Assembly: GCF_964340395.1 (NCBI RefSeq)
Contig: NC_135554.1
Coordinates: forward strand, 6,042,475 to 6,106,474
Reading direction: 5' to 3'
Length of the DNA stretch: 64,000 bases
DNA from: Glandiceps talaboti
Taxonomy: Eukaryota; Hemichordata; Enteropneusta; Spengelidae
Shown here: piece by piece, positions 1 to 10,222 of the stretch
How the letters are laid out: each line of letters starts with the position of its first letter
How positions within the stretch are numbered: position 1 is the first letter of the stretch
Made by a program: the position numbers and the translations under genes
The notes under the pieces: model-generated
Told to the model about the DNA's origin: nothing
Databases searched by the model: none
Seen by the model: the letters and a program-made list of their open reading frames with translations, nothing else

Positions 1-431
1 CATTTGAAGTAAAGTTATTGACAGAAAATGTTCATCACATTGATAGATCAATTACAAAGGTAAATGTAATGCACAAGCATTTTACTATGAGGTTTCAATC
101 TGTCTTTCATTGATAAATTTTCATCAGTAGCACAAATTCCATAGTTAACCTCTGTAGTAACTCTGGAACTATGTTGATCTGATGACAATTGTTGACAAGA
201 CAGATTGAAAGCTAAATACATTTGTACAAAAAAGTTCAGCTCCTTGTGTCTTGTAACCTTTGAAATTTCACATAAGTTATCTTTGTCAACTTGTTTCATC
301 CTTTAAAGACAGACACCCTACTTTAGGATGTTTTTACATGTATAGATGTATTAGAAACCAAGTCCTCAAAGTGTTGATATCATTATATTTATTATCAAAC
401 TAATTATCATTTTCATCTTTTTTTCATTCAG
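1..431. other. Upstream of the DUF7869 gene; no gene supported
   Basis: This AT-rich stretch probably holds intron or upstream sequence of the following gene. A frame ending at a GT donor at 60-61 is open, but its phase does not fit the acceptor at 430-431. An 83-codon open frame on the opposite strand (48-299) has no recognisable motif. Confidence 0.4.
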
Positions 432-3400
432 ATGATTCTTTTACTTTTAAAGTTGGAGTATGTCCAGTTTGTGAACCCATATTAACACAAGCAGCTGTTG
501 GATTCTTTACCATCCAACATTGTTGCAGTACACTCAAAAAAAGAAAAAAAGCACACCTGGAACCCCTTAAAACAGACAACAGACAATGGAGGAACATCAT
601 AGAAGAAAATAAATGGATTAGAGGAAGTTTATTTGACCCTGCAGGAAATTATTTATTCTGCCAAGAGTGTATTGTCAGTGTGCTTGGTGTATCACGCCAG
701 CGATTGGCCAGCCAAAGAAATATCAAACAACAAGAATTCCTAAATCCAGTGGTGTCATTAAAAAAGAAAGATGTCCTCCTTCAGAAACTGGAGAAGTACG
801 TTCTTATTCCAGACCCAACTGTAGACTGGAATGACTGGTGGACCGGTGTCTGTGAAGAGGATGAAGTGGAGGTCAGACAGTTTTCAGCCCGACATGGTCT
901 GGAAGGGAGATTGTCAAACAACAATAAAACTGTTCTGAAGGAACAATTCCTAACATTTGCTGATGCAAACTCCTATCCAACAGGTCGTCATGAAGAACAC
1001 AAGGGTCCTTTGTTCTACTTTTTACCAGTATTTACCTGATTGTCTATTCCCAGGATTTCAGAGAATAACTATGAAACTAAACTGAAGCATTCTTTCATTG
1101 GTGTCTTCAACTCCAATCAGCAACAGCTTGGAAGAGAAACTGTAAGTAGCAGTGCAGCAGAGGGCTGGTTATCTCAGTACAGAAGCCGTCATTCAATTCA
1201 CCCACACAAATCAGACTACTGCAATACTTGCAAAGAGGTCAGCAAAGAAATCTGTACTAAATCCACAATAGTACAGAGAATGACAGAGTGTGGTGATACT
1301 GATGAGGGAGAATTACTGAGGATAAAAACAACCATAGACAGTCTAAAGTTGCATATAGCAGAACATAAAGAAAAGGCAACTATAGCACAGCACTTCTATA
1401 AACAGTCTTGCAATACAGCATGGCAAAGTCAGCAAATGATTGAAGATTTGGAAAGTAAAGATGTAAGAACTGATGAGGAAGAAATAACACTCCTTGAAGA
1501 GAAAACAAATTATGTTGCTTGCTTTAGCATTGACTACAAAATGGTTGTCACTGTACCACAATGGCATTTGACACCACAACCAGCCATATCATATTACAAG
1601 ATGAAGCTTTGTGTTGATGAAGCAGTCATTGTTCATCATAATTTTGGCAAGGCATATTCCTACATATTTGATGAAAGGTGTGGACCAAAAAATAGCAACC
1701 ACACATTATCAATTTTAGACAAGCACATGAGGAGTTTGGATCTATCCTGGACAACAAAGGCCATGGTATTCATGGATAATGCTCCAAGTACTAACAAAAA
1801 CACATGGCTAGTTTGCTGGATTAAAGAAATGATGGAAAGGTTAGTCAGTTTGATATCATGTATTTGTACACACTAATTGTCTTGTTCAATAAACTAAACT
1901 GATACACGAAATTAATATCAAAATGTATTCAGTATTGATGATTTTAGTGCACATTTATCAATGTTCAACTATGCATGTTTGTAACACCATAGCATTTACT
2001 TTCTTTATTTTCAGACATGAAACTCTGCAGTATATCAGAATCTGTTTTTTGCTTGCTGGACATTCAAAGTTTATGCCTGACTGGATATTTGCATGCATGT
2101 CATCATCAATGAAGAAATGTGATATCTTCAATACCCATGACATTGAAACTGTGGCATCAACATACAGTGAAGCAAAGGTATTGTTTACTAGTATATGTAT
2201 CATTGTTATTTTGTTTTTAACACATGACATTGGCACAGTAAGTCTGAAATAGCTGTAAATGGACTAGCCCAGAGACTTCTGTTGGTGTTATTATAATAAC
2301 TATCTACACTAAACCAATTCACATGCACATTGAAGCACAGGGATGTGTTTTGAAATTACTATCAACAGCACTGTTAAAATCCAAGTCAAGCTCACATTAG
2401 TTCAGGCACTTGTTATACACCATCTTGCCACATATGTGGTGATGATTGCATCATTTAGGATCCATTTAGCTCAAGCAGAGCAGTTGGTAGTAATTTCAAA
2501 TTCAAAATACATTTTATTTATTTTAAGTACATATGCCTTTGCTTCGTGTAGGGATATACCATAGTAACACAAAGACATCTCTGGGCTATACCTGGCCTAA
2601 CGATGACAATTACATGATTATCTTCTCTGTCTGAAGATTATATGGGAACTAAATCAAAAGCTAGGTTTCATGAAAGATTGAGTTACAGCTTTAAGTGATC
2701 TATTCTAAGACATTAGGGTAGTGTTCTCATTGATATAACAGTGCTCTTTAAAGTAGAAATTATGATAAAACAATCTTAAGGAAAATAGATTTGAGCTTTA
2801 TCATTTTATGATTGAATTTGTATACTTTTGCTATCGTTATTGAGTAGATCCTTTCTGAGACTGACTTTGCTGACTGGCGTACATCATTACGGTTCCACTA
2901 TGGTAGCTTAGTGGTTCATGGTATTGGTAGCTATCACGACATCATGGGAGAAAGACAAGATGGTGCAGTTGTTGTCTTGGCAAGAGATAACTTAGACAGT
3001 GGTCCATGGAAGAATATAACACCACAGGTAATATACTGGCACTTTAGTGTATTATGGTTTATATCTCTATTACAATTCTTTACTTTATGTACAGTACCAG
3101 CTTTACATTCATTTTACATTTATGTGATGTTTACAAGAATTGAATTTTATTTTAGAATGACATGTACTTCATAATTAAAAATATCTTAATTCATTTTGTA
3201 GATGACAATTGAGGGGACAGCCTACCCATCTGAAAACATCACACCAAGAGCTCTTAAACCTGAAAAGGTAAAACAACTTCATGAAATGTATGATCGTTTC
3301 ATTCCTGATGATAAAAGGCTTGACTTCCTTCCAGCACCAGTTCACATTTATATAATACCCCCTGCAACTGAAACACAACAGCAACAAGATCCATCAGCAG

Positions 3401-3453
3401 CATTAGGCAAGCAACACATGGATGCTCTAAAGATGGCAAGAAGAAAGAAATAG
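432..3453 (+). CDS. DUF7869-type transposase-derived gene, 4 exons, one in-frame TGA; 5' end not found
   Basis: Proposed exons are 432-1839, 2015-2177, 2848-3027 and 3202-3453. All introns are GT-AG, phases agree, and the stop is TAG at 3451-3453; about 666 residues are readable. The N-terminal part has a CPVC pair and further Cys residues (zinc-finger-like). The core matches the metazoan DUF7869 family as I know it: an Asp in FSIDYK (GAC 1532-1534), a second in FMDNAPSTNKN (GAT 1775-1777) and a third in GHSKFMPDW (GAC 2079-2081), the expected acidic triad of an RNase H-like transposase fold. The middle is helical and lysine-rich with a Cys-x2-Cys (YCNTC). Exon 4 ends in a basic tail. A TGA at 1037-1039 interrupts the frame at codon ~202 while both sides stay family-like, so it is either a young pseudogene or a base error. 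No start codon lies in exon 432; an upstream exon is probably missing. Confidence 0.72.
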
Positions 3454-3744
3454 TTCATTTTAATTTCACCTGATATTGTGTTTCCCTGAAAGAGTGGAAG
3501 AAAATATCTTTTTGAAGCTTTGATACAACTGAAACGCTTAAAGTGTGTTCTCGTCAATTGTAATAAGTGATACTATATTGTAATTTACCATTTTAAAAAT
3601 CATTAGATTTCAGTCATTTTGTCTAAGTCATCCAAGCTACATGAATAAGGACCTCACCTGGTAGGATAGAGATTTTAATGTGAAGGATTTAATCCTGACT
3701 GTTGTCAGTGGTAGAATGGATTATGTGCTCTCAGGGGAGTTGAA

Positions 3745-4365
3745 GAAGTACAATGGTTGTCCCATAACATGTCTCTGTGCTAGGGGTATACATGGTTATA
3801 CCATAATATGTCTCTGCTAGGGGTATAAATGGTTGTACCATAACATGTCTCTGTGCTAGGGGTATGAATGGTTGTACCATAACATGTCTATGTGCTAGGG
3901 GTATAAATGGTTGTACCATAACATGTCTCTGGTAGGGTTATAAATGGTTGTACCATAACATGTCTCTGGTAGGGTTATAAATGGTTGTACCATAATATGT
4001 CTCTGCTAGGGGTATAAATGGTTGTACCATAACATGTCTCTGTGCTAGGGGTATAAGTGGTTATACCATAACATGTCTATGTGATAGAAGTATAAGTGGT
4101 TATACCATAACACGTCTCTGTATGTGCTAGGGGTATAAGTGGTTATACCATAACTTGTCTCTGCTAGGGGTATAAGTGGTTATACCATAACATGTCTCTG
4201 TGCTAGGGGTATAAGTGGTTGTACCATGACATGTCTCTGTGAGGGGTATAAATGGTTGTACCATGCCATGTCTCTGCTAGGGGTATAAGTGGTTATACCA
4301 CAACTTGTCTCTGCTAGGGGTATAAGAGGTTGTACCATAACAAGTCTCTGGTACATGTAGGGATA
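3745..4365. repeat. Minisatellite, ~36-42 bp unit, about 16 copies
   Basis: The unit runs ggttgtaccataacatgtct then ctgtgctaggggtataa. Copies vary at the tgt/tat and ggtt[g/a]ta positions and in length. It follows the DUF7869 gene by 290 bp. Open frames read from it are artefacts of the repeat. Confidence 0.93.
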
Positions 4366-5676
4366 ATAATTATACAGTGCTTTGAGCACTACTTTAATAA
4401 TACCAAATGGTATATGTGTGTGTAATATTGCTAGTATTGCTGTTATCATTATTATGGTAACTGAAATCGAAAAATGTACAATACAAAATTAATTTATTGA
4501 ATTCATGTCAATATGTATGATATATATGTACATGTAACTATAAATAAAAGAAGTACTTTCAAATTTTAACATTCTGTGTTATAATAGTATCCTGTGTATG
4601 TACGTAGTTGTGTGTAGAGGAAGGGATGTGCAGGTGTGTTTCACATGTTTCCCAGTGTCAGATTTGTTGTTTCCTGTTACCATGGTAACGTTCCTTGTAA
4701 CCATGACGACCATAATGTCTTGTATAGTAACCTTAACCACATTTTGTATGGTAACCATGACCATTTTTGAGCAGTGCCAATCAAAATTGATAGTTATTAT
4801 AATAGTTGACAGGCCACTTCAGCTGTTTACAATGGTTCCATGCATATGTGTGTTTGTTGCCAATTTACTCCAATTTCTTGTTTGATTTCGGATGTCAAAT
4901 TTCATCAACAAACAATATAGGTGTCCTACTTCGAAATTGTGAAGAAAACCCAAAAAGTGATTTTTCAACATAATATCTGATTTCTACTTGTGGGTGACCC
5001 ATATATTAAACTTATGTTTAGTTCCTTATTTATATAAATCAGCATTGAAAAGTTGACGTCAAATTGATTTGACACATTTTACAGCATATTTGGCTGACAC
5101 CAAATTTGGTTTATAGAATCCTGGAGTGTATTGTTCAACGTCTCTCTTTCGCACCTATTATTCAAAACCAATCACGCAACTCTCAGGCATTCTACCAACA
5201 TGTAATTGTACATTTTATTTGGTAATTTGTTTGTCAAGAAATAATATCGGTGTACTATACGTATATATGTACCACTAAACGTTCACCAAATGTAAGCATA
5301 AACCATCATAAACCATCCACGTAGTAAGCGTACATGCGTAGTTTTCTTGTAAGATGAATTAATTGATTTAGCCACTAGTGAAAGTTTACACTTTATTTGA
5401 AACTTGATATATATAACTTGAATTTGAAAAGCTGTCATTGACATGGCCATGACAGTCTTTTTTTATGGCCAGGTCAATGACTTATATTCGAGTATATTTG
5501 AATTGGGTTAAGGTCGGCGGATATCCGAGCGCAGACCATTGTGTATCCCTCTTCAGGTCAAGTTCTTGTAAAATATTATGGTTGTGGCAGGTTTAGGTTA
5601 AATTGAGAATCCTACACTTGTTTTTCATTTATTATTCGAAAAGGTAAAGTTGTAAGATTATATATATATAGATATA

Positions 5677-5718
<42 letters not shown>

Positions 5719-6590
5719 CTCAAATGATGCCAGTGCGTGGTTTATACTACAATGCTAAAGGTTTTATTTGTCCTGACGGAAGGATTCAGTTTACATCTGG
5801 TTTCTATGTGCTTTCCATTCACCAATTTTGACGTTTAGTACTCACCCTTTACTGAGTATCAATCTTACTATACTAGTTGGGTTTACTAAGTTTGTCCAGT
5901 TATTTTACATTAAATTTATGATACACTGGCCATGTATTTTATTTGATTTTAGATTGCTGACGAAGGTCATTTGTGCAGGGCTGAAACTTAGAAAAGAAAG
6001 GTTTTAAATTCAACCTCACTGAGAGCAAGTTCTTTTCATTTCATAGCGAACTCGTACATATCCCTCCTCAGGGTGTGCCTTTAATTTCCCTCGAAGTGAC
6101 TGATCTTCGTTTAATCATCAAACCCCATGAAGGAAGGAAGGACTAATCTTGATTCATTTGATTCGTTCTATGTCAGGGAGTGTAATAGGAACAAGTAATA
6201 ATCTGTCAACATGGGCAAGGTTGAAATCAACATGGAAGATAAAGGAATCGACAGGATGTTACAGCACACAGCTGATGAGGATGAAAACAGTGACCTGTTA
6301 CATGTTAAGACATGCAAGATTGTGGAAATACCTTGTAGCTAATCTCTCTCACGCAAACCACAAGCTAAAAAGTTGATGAAGACTGCCTTATTATACCTGG
6401 CTTTTTTGGTTTGGTAAAGTATAATCTGCTCTGATCTGAAATTACAGTGGTGTTTGTGTATGTGTGTGTGGGGGGGGGTGGGGGTGGCGGGTGGGGTGAG
6501 AAGGGTTTAGTAAATCATTTGCACAGGTTTCAAGGATATATGTGCTCGTCACATACCTCTAAATCGATCCCTAATAACGTGACGTAATCT
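4366..6590. other. Mostly gene-free stretch with short repeats
   Basis: It holds a degenerate gtaaccatgac repeat (4675-4765), a (TG)n(CG)n tract (5680-5720), an inverted copy of a dispersed motif (attcagtttacatctgg, near 5787) and a poly-G tract (6472-6482). Apart from the small ORF at 6211 no coding signal was seen. Confidence 0.6.
6211..6342 (+). CDS. Candidate small ORF, 43 codons, unrecognised
   Basis: It starts MGKVEINMEDKGIDRM and ends at TAG-free codons closed by TAA (6340-6342). The composition (acidic centre, no low-complexity) resembles a real N-terminus more than the surrounding DNA, and the ATG follows gtcaac. No donor site, domain or neighbour supports it, and chance is a fair alternative. 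Confidence 0.18.
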   Translation: MGKVEINMEDKGIDRMLQHTADEDENSDLLHVKTCKIVEIPCS

Positions 6591-6694
6591 GCCCCTTTCT
6601 TTCTTTCTTTCTTTCTTTCTTTTTCTTTCATTCATTCATTCTTTCTTTCATTCTTTCTTTCTTTTTTTCCCTATATCCATCCCTCCCTCCCCTC

Positions 6695-6736
<42 letters not shown>

Positions 6737-6755
6737 CACCCGCCTATCTGTCTGT
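6591..6755. repeat. (TTTC)n followed by (TGTC)n microsatellite
   Basis: TTTC/ATTC tetramers run to about 6665, then a C-rich bridge, then a run of TGTC from about 6697. Confidence 0.95.
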
Positions 6756-6774
6756 CTGACTGTTCGTGTCTCGT

Positions 6775-7235
6775 CTGAGCAGGGACACGAGGCAACAATT
6801 CTGGTGAAATCTGAAAATAATAATGATATACAGGTAATAAAGGCCCAAGTTAGATGAGTCACACTTACATACTTACTTCTTCATTTATAGTATATATTAA
6901 TAAACTCATTATAGACGTCTACACATATTTGTTATGTTGGGTATGAGGCCAGAAATGATTATATGTATGTACTTGTACACTTTCTGGTCTTTTAAAAAAT
7001 GAAACATTTTTAATAATCGCAGAAAAAGTTTATATAAATATGGAAGACTCCAAAAAAGAATAAAGGAAAAGAAAGTATACGGATAGATTTAGTCTGTAAT
7101 GCTTTATCTGTTACCAACATTAATGGAACATGATCATGGTGCAAAATCGACGCGGTACGCTTAGTTCGCTGACGTGCTAGCGCTGCTTGCCGTGCTCGAG
7201 CTCAAACGCATTCCTTGCTTAAACTAGTAATACAG
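6775..7235 (+). repeat. Repeat V, copy 1 (uninterrupted)
   Basis: It begins gcagggacacgaggcaacaa and runs through tatgtatgtacttg (6963-6976) to cttaaactagtaatacagag. Copy 2 follows directly. Copy 1 keeps the site where copy 2 is split by the CACTA element, so it serves as the pre-insertion reference. Confidence 0.85.
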
Positions 7236-7449
7236 AGCAGGGGCATGAGGCAACAATTCTGGTGAAACTCGAAAATGATAATGATGTCATACAGGTAATA
7301 AAGGCCCAAGTTAGCTATGAGTCACATTTACATATTTACTTCTTTATTTATAGTATATTTTAATATACTCATTATACACATCTACACATATTTGTTATTT
7401 TGGGTATAAGGCCAGAAATGGAATGATTAAAAATATTATATGTATGTAC
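7236..7449 (+). repeat. Repeat V, copy 2, left part, ending in TSD TAC
   Basis: It repeats the first ~210 bp of V copy 1 (gaggcaacaattctggtgaa ... tatgtatgtac). The homology stops at TAC (7447-7449), where the CACTA terminus begins. The missing right part resumes at 33804. Confidence 0.85.
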
Positions 7450-7465
7450 CACTATACGAAAAGTC
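7450..7465 (+). repeat. Left terminal inverted repeat of the CACTA element
   Basis: CACTATACGAAAAGTC, perfectly inverted at 33788-33803. It is followed by agatttaccagggtgggtaa, and tttgcccatgtatgtcc lies at 7517-7533; both motifs recur inverted near the right end. Confidence 0.9.
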
Positions 7466-7620
7466 AGATTTACCAGGGTGGGTAAAGTATGTAAAATATG
7501 TGGTAATAGTGTCATGTTTGCCCATGTATGTCCATCTTTGTCCTTGTTCACAGTACCATGTTTGATATCACCTTTGACCAGGATGGTGTAGCTACCATAG
7601 TGACACCTATAACCATAAGA

Positions 7621-9711
7621 CATAGGTAGATATACAACCTTGTTATTCCCATGGGGCATAGGAACTCAAAGTTGGTAATATTGACGGGGTGTAAAGAGTG
7701 GTTTGTTTATCTGTATATACAAGGGGTGGGTAAATGTGGTCATAGGTAGATATACAACCTTGTTATTCCCATGGGGCATAGGAACTCAAAGTTGGTAATA
7801 TTGACGGGGTGTAAAGAGTGGTTTGTTTATCTGTATATACAAGGGGTAGGTAAATGTGGTCATAGGTAGATATACAACCTTGTTATTCCCATGGGGCATA
7901 GGAACTCAAAGTTGGTAATATTGACGGGGTGTAAAGAGTGGTTTGTTTATCTGTATATACAAGGGGTGGGTAAATGTGGTCATAGGTAGATATACAACCT
8001 TGTTATTCCCATGGGGCATAGGAACTTAAAGTTGGTAATATTGACGGGGTGTAAAGAGTGGTTTGTTTATCTGTATATACAAGGGGTAGGTAAATGTGGT
8101 CATAGGTAGATATACAACGTTGTTATTCCCCTGGTGCATAGGAACTTAAAGTTGGTAATGTTGAGGGGTGTAAAAAGTGGCCTGTTTATCTGTATATGCA
8201 AGGGGTGGGTAAATGTGGTCATAGGTAGATATACAACCTTGTTATTACCCTGGTGCATAGGAACTCAAAGTTGGTAATATTGACGGGGTGTAAAAAGTGG
8301 CCTGTTTATCTGTATATACAAGGGGTAGGTAAATGTGGTCATAGGTAGATATACAATCTTGTTATTCACATGGGGCATAGGAACTCAAAGTTGGCAATAT
8401 TGAGGGGGTGTAAAGAGTGGCTTGTTTATCTGTATATACAAGGGGTGGGTAAATGTGGTCATAGGTAGATATACAACCTTGTTATTACCCTGGTGCATAG
8501 GAACATAAAGTTGGTAATGTTGAGGGGGTGTAAGAAGTGGCCTGTTTATCTGTATATACAAGGGGTGGGTAAATGTGGTCATAGGTAGATATACAACCTT
8601 GTTATTACCCTGGTGCATAGGAACTTAAAGTTGGTAATATTGAGGGGGTGTAAAAAGTGGCTTGTTTATCTGTATATACAAGGGGTAGGTAAATGTGGTC
8701 ATAGGTAGATATACAACCTTGTTATTACCCTGGTGCATAGGAACTTAAAGTTGGTAATGTTGAGGGGGTGTAAGAAGTGGCCTGTTTATCTGTATATACA
8801 AGGGGTAGGTAAATGTGGTCATAGGTAGATATACAACCTTGTTATTCCCATGGGGCATAGGAACTTAAAGTTGGTAATATTGAGGGGGTGTAAAAAGTGG
8901 CTTGTTTATCTGTATATACAAGGGGTAGGTAAATGTGGTCATAGGTGTATATACAACCTTGTTATTCCCATGGGGCATAGGAACTTAAAGTTGGTAATAT
9001 TGAGGGGGTGTAAAAAGTGGCTTGTTTATCTGTATATACATGGGGTGGGTAAATGTGGTCATAGGTAGATATACAACCTTGTTATTCCCATGGGGCATAG
9101 GAACTTAAAGTTGGTAATATTGAGGGGGTGTAAAAAGTGGCTTGTTTATCTGTATATACAAGGGGTAGGTAAATGTGGTCATAGGTAGATATACAACCTT
9201 GTTATTCCCATGGGGCATAGGAACTTAAAGTTGGTAATATTGAGGGGGTGTAAAAAGTGGCTTGTTTATCTGTATATACAAGGGGTAGGTAAATGTGGTC
9301 ATAGGTAGATATACAACCTTGTTATTCCCATGGGGCATAGGAACTTAAAGTTGGTAATATTGAGGGGGTGTAAAAAGTGGCTTGTTTATCTGCATATACA
9401 AGGGGTGGGTAAATGTGGTCATAGGTAGATAATGCAACCTTGTTATTCCCATGGGGCATAGGAACTTAAAGTTGGTAATGTTGAGGGGGTGTAAAAAGTG
9501 GCTTGTTTATCTGTATATACAAGGGGTAGGTAAATGTGGTCATAGGTAGATATACAACCTTGTTAGTCCCCTGCGGCATAGGAACTTAAAGTTGGTAATA
9601 TTGAGGGGGTGTAAAAAGTGGCTTGTTTATCTGTATATACAAGGGGTGGGTAAATGTGGTCATAGGTAGATATACAACCTTGTTATTCCCCTGGGGCATA
9701 GGAACTTAAAG
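7621..9711 (+). repeat. 120-bp tandem array, ~17.7 copies (left subterminal)
   Basis: Unit starts (cataggtagatatacaac) fall at 7621, 7741, 7861, 7981, 8101, 8220, then every 120 bp to 9420, then 9541 and 9661. Each unit contains a ggggt[g/a]ggtaaatgtggtc block. Copies 1-6 alternate ggggtggg and ggggtagg, a 240-bp dimer pattern. Copies 1-4 share ttgacggggt; most later copies have ttgagggggt. The open frames inside are repeat artefacts. By analogy with CACTA subterminal repeats this may be the binding array of an element-encoded protein (inference). Confidence 0.96.
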
Positions 9712-9942
9712 ATCAATCTTTCAGAATCAGAGTTTTGTAAAATCGCAAAATTTTCTAGTAGCAAAAATATCTAGGTTTACAGTATGCATCATACTACAAG
9801 TAACGCACATCCAATCATACACAAAACTATGGCTCACAAAGTCAAAATAATTTTAAATAGGAAAATTGTTATTTTAATAAAGATAATAAATGAAAATGTC
9901 AGCATACAATTTTTTGAAAAAGAATATACAGAAATACAAAAC

Positions 9943-10210
9943 AAACTACTACAACTACTACTACCTCTGCTTCTACTACTGCCACTACAATATATACTAC
10001 TACAACTACTACTACCTCTGCTTCTACTACTACCACTACAATATATACTACTACAACTACTACTACCTCTGCTTCTACTACTACCACTACAATATATACT
10101 ACTACAACTACTACTACCTCTGCTTCTACTACTACCACTACAATATATACTACTACAACTACTACTACCTCTGCTTCTACTACTACCACTACAATATATA
10201 CTACTACATC
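9943..10210 (-). repeat. 51-bp minisatellite, ~5 copies, in the 3' region of the minus-strand gene
   Basis: The unit is a purine/pyrimidine-biased run of cta triplets with cctctgcttctactactacc and a caatatat tail. The period is 51 bp (17 codons), so several frames on both strands stay open across it; none looks like a protein. It ends about 13 bp from the stop codon of the minus-strand gene (10223-10225). Confidence 0.93.
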
Positions 10211-10222
10211 TACTACACCTAT

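Noticed and set aside
1-59. Possible upstream exon of the DUF7869 gene ending at a GT donor
   Set aside because: The only open frame ends in phase 0, which does not match the phase needed at 432.
1028-1053. A 26-bp GT...AG stretch that could remove the TGA as an intron
   Set aside because: Far too short for an animal intron, and the join shifts the frame into a TAA.
8385-9068. Open frames inside the 120-bp array
   Set aside because: They span only one or two units and change with each copy's point differences.
7621-9711. CRISPR-like array
   Set aside because: The units are contiguous 120-bp tandem copies without distinct spacers, in an animal genome.
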